NCBI GenBank assembly: GCA_963719975.1
Contig: CAVRED010000007.1
Coordinates: 496,001 to 560,000, forward strand
Length of the DNA stretch: 64,000 nucleotides
Origin: Poindextera sp963719975
Lineage (GTDB): Bacteria > Pseudomonadota > Alphaproteobacteria > Caulobacterales > Caulobacteraceae
Direction: 5' to 3'
Below the pieces are notes generated by a model. The model saw only the letters and a program-made list of their open reading frames with translations, had not been told where the DNA came from and made no database searches. This document shows positions 1 through 7,767 of the stretch, one piece after another (the stretch's first letter is position 1; the number at the start of each line of letters is the position of its first letter). The translations under genes and the position numbers were made by a program.

Positions 1-1699
1 CCCTAGCGATGGCCGCGCGCCGTCGGTGCTGCAGTGCGGGGGCCCATCGCGGCCCGTCGAAAACGAAGCCTTCGTCGGCGTGGTAGGCCTCGACGCGGTC
101 GAAGCGGTCCGAAAGGCTGGGCAGAGCGTCCTCTAACGCCTCGTAGGACCCGTCGCGGCTGTCGCCCTCGATGAAGGCGATGGAGAGCGGCGCGCCGCCG
201 CTGTCGAGCCGACTGACCAGCTCAAAGTAGCGCGGCAGCCGCGGGCGGCCGTCTTTGACCGGCGTGAGGACGAGAATCTCGCCGGGCCGCGAGCGCCCGC
301 GCTTCACCGCCGGCCGAGGGGCGACGAGCTCCAGCGGCAGGCGCTTGGCGAGCTCGTCGGCGACGGCGTCGCAGCGCTCGCCCGCGAACCGGGCCGAAGC
401 TGCGTGCCAGACCTCGTCGAACAACTCGCCATCGGAAAGCCTGAGCGAGAGGCGCGGCAGGTCGATCATGGTCGTGCGGACACCGTTCACGACCGCGCCC
501 ACCGCTTCGTCCGCCCGCGGATCGCGCCAGAACGCGGGCCGGCAGATCAACGAGCCGAGCTCTGGCCGGTCGGCGGTTATAGCCATCTGCCGCGTGGCCG
601 GCCGCCAGACGACGCGGCGTCGCAGCAGCCCGGCGCTGGCGTTGGTCTGGATCAGCGATTGCAGCTGCAGATCGAGCCGGCGCGGGTCCTGCAGCTCGCC
701 CTCGTCCCAGCGGCACAACAGCTGGCCGCTGGCGGCAGCGACGCCGTCGACCGCCCTGACCGCGCGCTCCGCGTAGGGCTGCAGCCGCGCGGCCAGCGTC
801 CGATCGACCCTATCGGTGACGACGAGAAGTTCCTTGTTGGCATGGGTCTGCCGCAGGTAGCTGGCAAGCGCCATCTCCAGCGCCGGACTCCATCCGTCAT
901 CGGCGGTCGTCACGCAGGTGATGCGCGTCTGCGCCGGGTCGCTTGGGTGGCTTGCCGCCTCTCCATCCGCGACGCGGGTGCGCAAGGCCCACGGCAAGCC
1001 GTCGAGCGGGCTCGCCTGGCGAAACCAGCCGCCGGCCCAGTAGTGGACCGCATAGGCTTGGCGGCAGCCGCGCTCCCAGACGTCGAGCTCAAAGACGTTT
1101 CCGCTCCAGCACTGGTCCTTGGTGAATGGGTAGAGCAGGGGCGGCGCGAGCAGGGCGATGGCGGCGCGCTCGGCGTAGTCCTCGTAGGCGCGGGTGAGAA
1201 GGAAGGTGCCGGTGAAGTTCAGCGGTCCTTCCGGGCCTCTCTCGGCCGCCGCGACGTGGCGGCGGACATGCGCCCAGAAGGGATGCGCCGCGGCCGAGGC
1301 GATGAAGCTCGGGCAGACCAGCCGGTTCAGACCACTCTCGACGACGACGTCGGTCTTGAGATGCTCTTCGGGTTCCAGGCCGACAACCAGCTCTTGGCCG
1401 GCGAGCAGCGGGTCGAGCGGCTTCAGGCACTCGCAGTCCAGGTCGGCGTAGACCCCGCCAAAGGTCTCCAGCACCAGGTAACGGCCGAGGTCGGCGCGGC
1501 AGATGGGCTCCTTGTAACCACGGAACAACGCAAGCAGGTCCGGGTAGCGGCTCTCCACCAGCTGATCCAAGTCGGCGTCGGTCCAGAGCCGGATCTCCCA
1601 CTGCGGGTTCCGCTTGCGCCAGGTCTCGCGCAGCATAGTGAACCGCGCCGGGACGTCGCCCGTCTTCCACAACTGGTGCAGCGTCCTCGGTATCGCCAT
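1..1699 (-). CDS. multi-domain glycosyltransferase (GT32 module + GT-A-like middle + Anp1/GT62-like module), 3' end outside window
   Basis: The reading frame starts at ATG 1699 and stays open to the window edge, giving at least 566 residues. The first ~100 residues are a GT32-type sugar transferase: IPRTLHQLWKTGDVP near the start and the DxD motif in FGGVYADLDCE (about residues 80-90). A middle part (about 285-470) looks like a degenerate GT-A fold. From about residue 475 the protein resembles the eukaryotic Anp1/GT62 mannosyltransferase family: ILVLTPVKDG, LPRYFELV, IAFIEGDSRDGS and WAPALQHRRRAAIAR. The role is likely synthesis of a surface polysaccharide or glycan; acceptor and sugar cannot be told. 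It is transcribed away from the divergent gene at 1812. The GT32 part is the surest; the other two assignments rest on motif recognition only. Confidence 0.75.
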   Translation of the reverse strand, partial: MAIPRTLHQLWKTGDVPARFTMLRETWRKRNPQWEIRLWTDADLDQLVESRYPDLLALFRGYKEPICRADLGRYLVLETFGGVYADLDCECLKPLDPLLAGQELVVGLEPEEHLKTDVVVESGLNRLVCPSFIASAAAHPFWAHVRRHVAAAERGPEGPLNFTGTFLLTRAYEDYAERAAIALLAPPLLYPFTKDQCWSGNVFELDVWERGCRQAYAVHYWAGGWFRQASPLDGLPWALRTRVADGEAASHPSDPAQTRITCVTTADDGWSPALEMALASYLRQTHANKELLVVTDRVDRTLAARLQPYAERAVRAVDGVAAASGQLLCRWDEGELQDPRRLDLQLQSLIQTNASAGLLRRRVVWRPATRQMAITADRPELGSLICRPAFWRDPRADEAVGAVVNGVRTTMIDLPRLSLRLSDGELFDEVWHAASARFAGERCDAVADELAKRLPLELVAPRPAVKRGRSRPGEILVLTPVKDGRPRLPRYFELVSRLDSGGAPLSIAFIEGDSRDGSYEALEDALPSLSDRFDRVEAYHADEGFVFDGPRWAPALQHRRRAAIAR

Positions 1700-1811
1700 C
1701 GCCCTTGGCGCTTAGCGAGCGCACGCGCGGACGGTCAAGGATCGGGGTTGCGAGACGAGACCAGGGGCCCGCGCTATAGGGTCGAGCGCGAGGCGGACGG
1801 GGAGAGGCGTC

Positions 1812-2321
1812 ATGGCCGACTACGGCGAGCGAAGGAAGCGCAGGCGGGGTACGCCGTTCGGAGCGGTCGCCATCGGGGTCGGCGTCCCGCTCCTGGCCGC
1901 CACGGCGGCGGTGAGCTGGCTGATCCAGCGCCAGCACGCGACCGAGGAGGCCGCGGCCTGGGCCATCACCGGCCCGCCGTGTCCGACGCTGACGCTGGCT
2001 GAATTCCAGTCCGCCCCACGGGCGCCGTTCGAGGGCTTCACCTACGAGGGCGTCGGATTCGACCGCCAGTTTGGCCACGTGAGCTGCAACGCGGTGGTCA
2101 ACAACGGCGGCCGCGGCTCGGGGACCTTCCCTGAGTGCCAGTTCACCAGCGCAGGCGTCGTCAAGATCTCGACGCAGCGCGGCGACGTCTACTATTCGAC
2201 CGGTAGCCAGCCATCGACCGTCGCCGTCCGCCAGGACCAGCCGAGCTGCGTCCTGGCCGGGCATTTCACCGGCCAGTTCGTCCCGGCGGCCGACACCGCG
2301 GTCAGCACAAGCGGCGGCTAG
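1812..2321 (+). CDS. small membrane-anchored protein of unknown function
   Basis: 169 residues. A basic N-terminus (GERRKRRRG) is followed by one hydrophobic segment at about residues 16-36, which suggests a type II anchor with the remainder in the periplasm. The outer part contains four cysteines (in PPCPTL, HVSCNAV, FPECQF and PSCVLAG), so disulfides are possible. No catalytic motif is recognised. The stop codon overlaps by four bases the stop of the convergent MucR-like gene. Function unknown. Confidence 0.7.
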   Translation: MADYGERRKRRRGTPFGAVAIGVGVPLLAATAAVSWLIQRQHATEEAAAWAITGPPCPTLTLAEFQSAPRAPFEGFTYEGVGFDRQFGHVSCNAVVNNGGRGSGTFPECQFTSAGVVKISTQRGDVYYSTGSQPSTVAVRQDQPSCVLAGHFTGQFVPAADTAVSTSGG

Positions 2322-2752
2322 CGCGAACCGCGCCTGACGCCGCGGCCGAGGCCGATCTTCTTGGCGAAGTCAGAGCGGCGCGCGGCGTAGGCCGGGGCTA
2401 CCATCGGGTAGTCGGGCGGCAGGCCCCAGCGGCGGCGGTACTCCTCGGGGCTGAGGTCGTAGCGGGCGCGCAGGTAGCGCTTGAGCATCTTGAGCTTCTT
2501 GCCATCCTCGAGGCAGACGATGTGGTCGTGCTGAACCGAGCGGGAGACCGGGACGGCGGGCCTGCGACGCTCGGGAGGCGCCTGCGGCGGCGGATCGCTC
2601 AACCCGGCGAGCGCCTGATGCACCGAGCCGATCAGGTCTGCGACACCGCCCAGCGCAAGGCTGTTCTCGGCGACATAGGCGGCGACGATGTCGGCGGTCC
2701 ACCGGAGCAGCGTCACGTCGTCCGGCCTCTCGGTTTGCGCTTCCGCCGCCAT
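2318..2752 (-). CDS. MucR/Ros-family transcriptional regulator lacking the zinc-binding residues
   Basis: 144 residues. The C-terminal half has the MucR/Ros signature: DGKKLKMLKRYLRARYDL, SPEEYRRRWGLPPDYPMVAP and AYAARRSDFAKKIGLG. In classical Ros/MucR proteins the finger carries two Cys and two His; here Cys80 remains but the second Cys position is Asp83, and the His positions are Tyr93 and Arg97, so zinc cannot be held in the usual way. Zinc-free members are known in rhizobia. MucR proteins bind AT-rich DNA and in Caulobacter act in cell-cycle transcription. I chose ATG 2752 because the longer in-frame extension to 2962 overlaps glyA and has no family similarity. It lies downstream of glyA on the same strand. 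Confidence 0.85.
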   Translation of the reverse strand: MAAEAQTERPDDVTLLRWTADIVAAYVAENSLALGGVADLIGSVHQALAGLSDPPPQAPPERRRPAVPVSRSVQHDHIVCLEDGKKLKMLKRYLRARYDLSPEEYRRRWGLPPDYPMVAPAYAARRSDFAKKIGLGRGVRRGSR

Positions 2753-2831
2753 CACATCCACCCTTCGCAACGCGCGCCCCAGCTTCGGTGCGCAACGCCT
2801 GAACGGGATTGGGGTTCCGGGGGCTAGGCGG

Positions 2832-4094
2832 CTACTCGATGCCGGGGACCGGAAAGCGGCGGCAGAAGGCTTCGGTCTCGGCCTTGGTCTTGGCCAGCGC
2901 CGCTTCGTCCTTCGGCGCGCGCAGCGCGGAAACGAGCCAGCCGGCGATCCGACGCATGTCATCTTCGCCCATGCCGCGGGTGGTGCAGGCCGGCGTGCCC
3001 AGCCGCACCCCCGAGGGTCGCACTGGCGGCAGCGGATCGTCGGGGATCACCTGCTTGTTCACCGTGATGCCGATGCGGTCGAGGGCGTTCTGCGCGTCGC
3101 GGCCGTCGATGCCGAAGCTCTTCACTGTGTCGATCACCATCAGGTGGTTGTCGGTGCCGCCGGTGATCAGGCTCGCGCCTTCGTCCAACAGCGCCTGCGC
3201 CAGCACCCGCGCGTTCGCCAGGGTCTGCTCGGCGTAGGCGCGGAACGCCGGCTCCGCGGCCTTCTTGAAGGTCACGGCGGCGCCGGCGACGTTGTTCATG
3301 TGCGGGCCGCCCTGCAGGCCGGGGAAGACAGCCGCGTCGATCGGCGAGGCGTGCGCCTTTTTCGAGAGGATCAGGCCGCCGCGCGGCCCGCGCAGGGTCT
3401 TGTGGGTGGTCGTGGTCACCACGTCGAAGCCGGAGTCGAACGGGTTGCGCATGACGCCCGCCGCCACCAGGCCGCCGATGTGCGAGATGTCGGCCATGGT
3501 GAAGGCCTCGACCTCGTCGGCGACCTCCTTGAAGGCGGCGTAGTCGTAGTCGCGCGGGTAGGAGGAATAGCCGCAGAGCACCATGCGCGGCCGCGTCTCT
3601 TTGGCGGTCTTCTTCAGGTCGTCGAAATCGATGGCGCCGCCCTGGTCGGGGAAGGTCTTGTAGCGGACGAAGTTGAACACCTTGCCCATGTGCGAGACCG
3701 GTGCGCCGTGCGTCAGGTGGCCGCCGTGGGAGAGATCCATCGCCAGCACGGTGTCGCCGGGCTTCAAGAAGGCGAAATAGACCGCCTGGTTCATCGGCGA
3801 GCCCGACAGCGGCTGGACGTTGGCGTGCTCGGCGCGGAAGAGGGCGCAGGCGCGATCGCGCGCTGTGCGCTCGATCGCATCGGTGAACTCCTGGCCGCCG
3901 TAGTAGCGACGACCGGGATATCCCTCGGCATACTTGTTGGTCAGCACCGAGCCCAGCGCGGCCAGCACTTCGGCATAGGTGTAGTTCTCCGAGGGGATCA
4001 TCTCGACGCCGTCGGCCTGGCGGCGCTCCTCGCCGGCGATGGCGGCTTCGATCTCGGGGTCGTAGGCGGCTAGGGCCCGGCGATGTGCGTCCAT
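2832..4094 (-). CDS. glyA: serine hydroxymethyltransferase
   Basis: 420 residues, the normal length. Converts serine and tetrahydrofolate to glycine and 5,10-methylene-THF with pyridoxal phosphate. The PLP lysine sits in TTTTHKTLRGPRGG; other family blocks are EMIPSENYTYAEVL, YAEGYPGRRYYGG, SGSPMNQAVYF and HNVAGAA-like MNNVAGAAVTF. ATG 4094 is preceded by GGAG at a normal distance; a longer in-frame start at 4211 would run into the ZTP riboswitch and is not supported. The leader therefore suggests that expression responds to the purine precursor ZTP, a signal of low folate one-carbon supply. The gene diverges from nrdR. Confidence 0.97.
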   Translation of the reverse strand: MDAHRRALAAYDPEIEAAIAGEERRQADGVEMIPSENYTYAEVLAALGSVLTNKYAEGYPGRRYYGGQEFTDAIERTARDRACALFRAEHANVQPLSGSPMNQAVYFAFLKPGDTVLAMDLSHGGHLTHGAPVSHMGKVFNFVRYKTFPDQGGAIDFDDLKKTAKETRPRMVLCGYSSYPRDYDYAAFKEVADEVEAFTMADISHIGGLVAAGVMRNPFDSGFDVVTTTTHKTLRGPRGGLILSKKAHASPIDAAVFPGLQGGPHMNNVAGAAVTFKKAAEPAFRAYAEQTLANARVLAQALLDEGASLITGGTDNHLMVIDTVKSFGIDGRDAQNALDRIGITVNKQVIPDDPLPPVRPSGVRLGTPACTTRGMGEDDMRRIAGWLVSALRAPKDEAALAKTKAETEAFCRRFPVPGIE

Positions 4095-4118
4095 GGGCGC
4101 TCTCCATTTGGGGAGGTT

Positions 4119-4151
4119 GGACCGGCGGTCCCCCGGATGGGAAACGTCCGG
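4119..4151 (-). promoter_or_regulatory. probable expression platform of the glyA riboswitch
   Basis: Two adjacent hairpins lie between the aptamer and the glyA start: CCGGA/TCCGG (4133-4151), whose outer bases overlap the aptamer's 3' end, and GGACC/GGTCC (4119-4131). The overlap would let aptamer folding and the first hairpin exclude each other. No T-run follows, so control may be translational or through Rho; this is inference. Confidence 0.45.
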
Positions 4152-4234
4152 CGCCCAGGCGAACGGCCAATGTCGCACGCCCCGCGCTTCCCGATGGTCG
4201 ATCCCATCCAAGCTCGCCAGTCACGCCGGGCGCG
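4150..4234 (-). promoter_or_regulatory. ZTP (pfl) riboswitch in the glyA leader
   Basis: Read on the minus strand, this leader contains the conserved ZTP-aptamer blocks in order: GGCGTGACTGGCGA, a GATGG/CCATC hairpin, CATCGGGAAGCG, and at the 3' end TTCGCCTGGGC. P1 can form between CGCGCCCG and CGGGGCGTGCG with one bulge. The class is known to control glyA, purH and folate genes. It ends about 55 bases before the glyA start. Identification is by consensus and pairing by eye, not by a covariance model. Confidence 0.85.
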
Positions 4235-4375
4235 GTCGGCTTACCAGCGCGCCGAAACGTCGGCAAGCGGCCGAGCGGGGGCGGCGGCGATAGCTGTGGA
4301 TGATAGCGCGGCCTTGACGGCGAGGCCCTCGATCTACAACTGATTGGGGGACGCCAGGCGCGGGAGGGCCATATC

Positions 4376-4858
4376 ATGCGTTGCCCCTTCTGCGGACACG
4401 AAGAGAGCCAGGTGAAGGACTCGCGCCCGACCGAGGATGGCGCCGTGATCCGTCGCCGCCGTTCCTGCCCTCAGTGTGACGGCCGTTTCACCACCTTCGA
4501 GCGCGTCCAGCTGCGCGAGCTGACCATCGTCAAGCGCACCGGGCGCCGCCAGCCGTTCGAGCGCGAGAAGCTGGTCCGCTCGATCTCGCTGGCCATCCGC
4601 AAGCGGCCGGTCGACCCGGAGCAGCTCGAGCGCATGGTCTCCAGCATCGTCCGTCAGCTCGAGAGCATGGGCGAAACCGAGATTCCCTCCACCGCGGTCG
4701 GCGAGATGATCATGAAGGCGCTGAAGGCGTTGGATGACGTGGCCTACGTCCGCTACGCCTCGGTCTATCGCGACTTCCGCCAGACCCACGACTTCGCCCG
4801 CTTCCTCGGCGAAGAGGGCCTGAGCGCCGAGGGGGCCGGCGAAGAGCCGGAGGCATGA
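4376..4858 (+). CDS. nrdR: transcriptional repressor NrdR
   Basis: 160 residues. Zinc ribbon at the N-terminus (MRCPFCGHEESQVKDSR and RRSCPQCDGRFTTFE) followed by an ATP-cone domain (LTIVKRTGRRQPFEREKL onward). NrdR senses ATP/dATP and represses ribonucleotide reductase genes by binding NrdR boxes. It heads the riboflavin run: its TGA overlaps the next ATG (ATGA). This neighbourhood with rib genes and nusB is common in bacteria. Confidence 0.97.
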   Translation: MRCPFCGHEESQVKDSRPTEDGAVIRRRRSCPQCDGRFTTFERVQLRELTIVKRTGRRQPFEREKLVRSISLAIRKRPVDPEQLERMVSSIVRQLESMGETEIPSTAVGEMIMKALKALDDVAYVRYASVYRDFRQTHDFARFLGEEGLSAEGAGEEPEA

Positions 4859-5496
4859 GGGTCAGCCTCAAGCTGGCGACCTCCCTCGACGGCAAAATCG
4901 CCACGGCGAGCGGCGAGAGCCGCTGGATCACCGGCGACGCCGCCCGCGAGGCGGTGCATCGGCTGCGCGCGGCCCACGCTGGGATCCTGGTCGGGGTCGA
5001 GACGGTTCTCGCCGACGATCCGGAGCTTACGGTGCGCCTTCCCGGTTTCGCCGGCTCGCAGCCGACCCGGGTGATCCTCGACAGCCGCCAACGGACCCCC
5101 ACGACCGCCCGGTTGGTCGCTGGAGCTTCCGCAACGCCGACCGTCCTCCTTTCGGCGACCGCGGCGGAGCCGCGCCTGACCAACGCCGGCGTGCGAGTGA
5201 TCGAGGTCGGGGCGGTCGAGGGGCGTATCGACGTCCGCGCGGCGATGCGGGCGCTCGACGGGCTCGGTCTCTCGCCGATCATGGTCGAAGGGGGCGGCCA
5301 AGTTGCGGCGAGCTTCCTCGCTGCCGGCCTGGTCGATACGATCGAGTGGTTCCGCGCGCCCATCGTCCTGGGCGGCGAGGGCCGTCCCGCCGTCGCCGGG
5401 TTCGCCCTGCAAAGCCTCGCCGACGCCCCTCGATTTCGCCGTTTGAGCGTCGAGACCCTGGGCGAAGACCTCTGGGAGCGCTACGAGCGGGTCTGA
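4855..5496 (+). CDS. ribD: RibD-type pyrimidine reductase domain, without the deaminase domain
   Basis: 213 residues. It begins directly with the reductase domain: RVSLKLATSLDGKIATASGE, SRWITGDAAREAVHRLRA, GILVGVETVLADDPELTVR, and MVEGGGQVAASFL near the end. This domain uses NADPH to reduce the ribosylamino-pyrimidinedione in riboflavin synthesis. A usual bifunctional RibD has about 150 further N-terminal residues with HAE and PCxxxGxTPPC deaminase motifs; here the start overlaps nrdR by four bases and no deaminase is encoded upstream. The deamination step must come from another gene. The frame is intact, so this is not a frameshift effect. Confidence 0.9.
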   Translation: MRVSLKLATSLDGKIATASGESRWITGDAAREAVHRLRAAHAGILVGVETVLADDPELTVRLPGFAGSQPTRVILDSRQRTPTTARLVAGASATPTVLLSATAAEPRLTNAGVRVIEVGAVEGRIDVRAAMRALDGLGLSPIMVEGGGQVAASFLAAGLVDTIEWFRAPIVLGGEGRPAVAGFALQSLADAPRFRRLSVETLGEDLWERYERV

Positions 5497-6186
5497 TGTT
5501 CACCGGGATCGTCACAGATATCGGCCGCGTGCGGGCCGTGCGCGACACGAACCGCGACCGCCGGTTCGAGATCGAGACCGCCTACGATGTCGCGAGCATC
5601 GACATCGGCGCCTCGATCAGCCACGCCGGCTGCTGCCTGACGGTGGTCGACAAGGGCGAGCATTGGTTCGCCGTCGAGGTCTCCGGCGAGACCCTGGCGA
5701 AGTCGACACTGAGCGATTGGGTCGTCGGCCGCACGGTCAATCTCGAGCGCGCGACGAAGGCCGGCGACGAGTTGGGCGGCCACATCGTCTCGGGCCATGT
5801 CGATGGCGTCGGCGAGGTGCTGTCCGATCGCGTCGGAAGGCGGCTCGCACCGCTTCACCTTCCGCGCCCCCCGGCCACTACACCGCTCGATCGCGCCGAA
5901 GGGCTCGATCAGCGTCGAGGGCGTGTCGCTGACCGTGAACGAGGTCGAGGACGATGTCTTCGGCGTCAACATCATCCCGCATACCTGGGAGGCCACGACC
6001 CTCGGCCGCCTGAAGGTTGGAGACCGCGTGAACCTGGAAATCGACATGCTCGCCCGCTATCTCGCCCGCTGGCTGGAGACGTCCTCCTTCGCCAAGGCTT
6101 CGGAGGATTCGCCCGGACCTGTCCTCCGAAGCTCCCGCCGTGGTGAAGGCTTGGGCGGGCAGGGCGGTGGGAGCGCAGGAGGATGA
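5496..6186 (+). CDS. ribE: riboflavin synthase alpha subunit (one frameshift; repeat-derived C-terminal tail)
   Basis: Starts at ATG 5496, sharing a base with the ribD stop. First part: MFTGIVTDIGRVRAV, ISHAGCCLTVVDKG, GHIVSGHVDGVGEV. Second part in another frame: GSISVEGVSLTVNEVEDDVFGVNIIPHTW. These are the two lumazine-binding barrels. The frames join at about 5838, where removing one G (GTCGGAAGG to GTCGAAGG) restores the protein. The enzyme dismutates two 6,7-dimethyl-8-ribityllumazines to riboflavin. Family proteins end soon after ARYLARWL; here about 35 extra residues (SSFAKASEDSPGPVLRSS and on) are encoded by a palindromic repeat. The TGA overlaps the ribB ATG. Confidence 0.9.
6087..6149. 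repeat. palindromic repeat inserted in the 3' end of ribE
   Basis: Inner arms GCTTCGGAGGA (6097-6107) and TCCTCCGAAGC (6122-6132) are a perfect 11-base inverted repeat around a 14-base loop. Outer arms CCTTCGCCA (6087) and TGGTGAAGG (6141-6149) match at 8 of 9 bases. It is read through in frame in ribE. It resembles the short interspersed palindromes that occur inside proteins of some alphaproteobacteria. I found no second copy by eye in this window. Confidence 0.65.
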
Positions 6187-7300
6187 GCGACGACGACACG
6201 CCGATCGCGGCCATCGAGGACATCATCGAGGACGCCCGGCAGGGCCGCCCCTACATCCTGGTCGACGCCGAGGACCGGGAGAACGAGGGCGACGTCATCA
6301 TCCCGGCCCAGTTCGCCACGCCCGACCAGATCAACTTCATGGCCAAGCACGCGCGCGGTCTTGTTTGCCTGGCGATCACGCCGGAACGTTCGCGCCAGCT
6401 GCGCCTGCCGCCGATGACGCACGAGAACCGCGCCGAGCACGGCACCGCCTTCACCGTCTCGATCGAGGCCCGGGAAGGGGTGACGACGGGCATCTCGGCG
6501 CACGACCGCGCGCACACCATCGCCGTCGCCGTCGACCCGACCAAGGACTGCGACGACATCGTCTCGCCCGGCCACGTCTTCCCGCTGGTAGCGCGCGAGG
6601 GCGGGGTGCTGGTCCGCGCCGGCCACACGGAGGCGGCGGTCGATATCTCAAGGCTCGCCGGACTGAACCCGGCGGCCGTCATCTGCGAGGTGATGAACGA
6701 CGACGGCACGATGGCGCGAATGGGCGATCTGGTCGCCTTCGCCCAGCTCCACGGCCTGAAGATTGGCGCCATCGCCGATCTGATCGCCTATCGACGCCGC
6801 ACCGAGCGGCAGATCGAGCGCGTCGTCGACACCGAGTTCGACAGCGTCTACGGCGGCCGATTCCGGCTGCTCATCTACCGCAACATCATCGACCGGACCG
6901 AGCACGCGGTCCTGGTCAAGGGCAAGATCGACCCGGACAAGTCGACGCTGGTGCGCATGCACCGGGTCGACATGGCCGCGGACATGCTGGGCCACGTCGA
7001 ACAACGGCGCGACTATGTGCCGGCGGCGCTTCGCGCGATCGGCGCCAACAAGGGCGCAGGAGTCGCCGTCTTCCTCCGCGACCCCAACCCAGCCTGGCTT
7101 TCCGAGCGCTACGGGGCGAGCTCGAGGCGACGCAGGGGCGCGACAACGCCTTGCGAGACTATGGCGTCGGCGCCCAGATCCTTGGGGACCTCGGCGTGCG
7201 CGACATGACCCTGCTGACCCGCACGCCAGTCCGTCCCGCCGCCCTCGAGGGCTACGGCCTCAGAATCGTGGGCTGGACCCCGATTCCCTTGGAGGACTAG
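6183..7300 (+). CDS. ribB: 3,4-dihydroxy-2-butanone 4-phosphate synthase with degenerate GTP cyclohydrolase II domain (RibBX type; one frameshift)
   Basis: Residues about 10-205 are the RibB domain: LVDAEDRENEGDVIIPA with the catalytic acidic loop, TTGISAHDRAHTI, SPGHVFPL and VRAGHTEAAVDI. It makes the four-carbon precursor of lumazine from ribulose 5-phosphate. The C-terminal ~165 residues follow the GTP cyclohydrolase II fold but lack the three zinc cysteines (the expected CLTGDxxGSxxCDC block is replaced by RMHRVDMAADMLGHVEQRR). Such RibBX proteins are known, and the cyclohydrolase must then be a separate gene. The frame shifts at about 7110 and adding one G (GGGGCGAG to GGGGGCGAG) restores it. 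RBS AGGAGG just upstream. Confidence 0.88.
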
Positions 7301-7302
7301 CG

Positions 7303-7767
7303 ATGCCGCAAGACAAGCTTCGCATCCTCATCGTCGAAGCGCGCTTCTACGACGACATCGCCGACGCCCTCCTGCACGGGGCGCAGAGCGCGATCGCCGC
7401 CGCCGGCGCCGACCATGACGTGGTCACCGTGCCTGGCGCGCTCGAGGTTCCAGCCGCCATCGCGCTGGCGGACCAGGGCGGGCGCCGGCCCGCCGGCGTT
7501 CGCTACGACGGCTATGTGGCGCTGGGCTGCGTGATCCGCGGCGAGACCTATCATTTCGAGGCGGTGGCGAACGAAAGCGCGCGTGGCCTGATGGACCTCT
7601 CGATCGGGCGCGAACTCCCGATCGGCAACGGCATCCTGACGGTCGACACCGAGGCGCAGGCATGGGAGCGCGCGCGCGCCAACGAGGGCGACAAGGGCGG
7701 CTTCGCCGCGCGCGCTTGCCTGACCATGATCGCGCTCAAGCGCAAGCTGCTCGGACAGATGCGGTGA
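7303..7767 (+). CDS. ribH: 6,7-dimethyl-8-ribityllumazine synthase
   Basis: 154 residues. Condenses the RibD-pathway diaminouracil with the RibB product. Motifs: ILIVEARFYDDIADALL, VTVPGALEVPAAIALA, YVALGCVIRGETYHFEAV and PIGNGILTVDT, with the catalytic His in TYHFE. An RBS GGAGG lies within the end of ribB, two codons before the start. Its end overlaps the GTG start of nusB (GTGA). Confidence 0.97.
   Translation: MPQDKLRILIVEARFYDDIADALLHGAQSAIAAAGADHDVVTVPGALEVPAAIALADQGGRRPAGVRYDGYVALGCVIRGETYHFEAVANESARGLMDLSIGRELPIGNGILTVDTEAQAWERARANEGDKGGFAARACLTMIALKRKLLGQMR

Noticed and set aside
2753..2962. Longer MucR-like protein starting at 2962.
   Set aside because: The extra 70 residues overlap glyA, are Arg/Pro-rich and have no family similarity; ATG 2752 gives the normal length.
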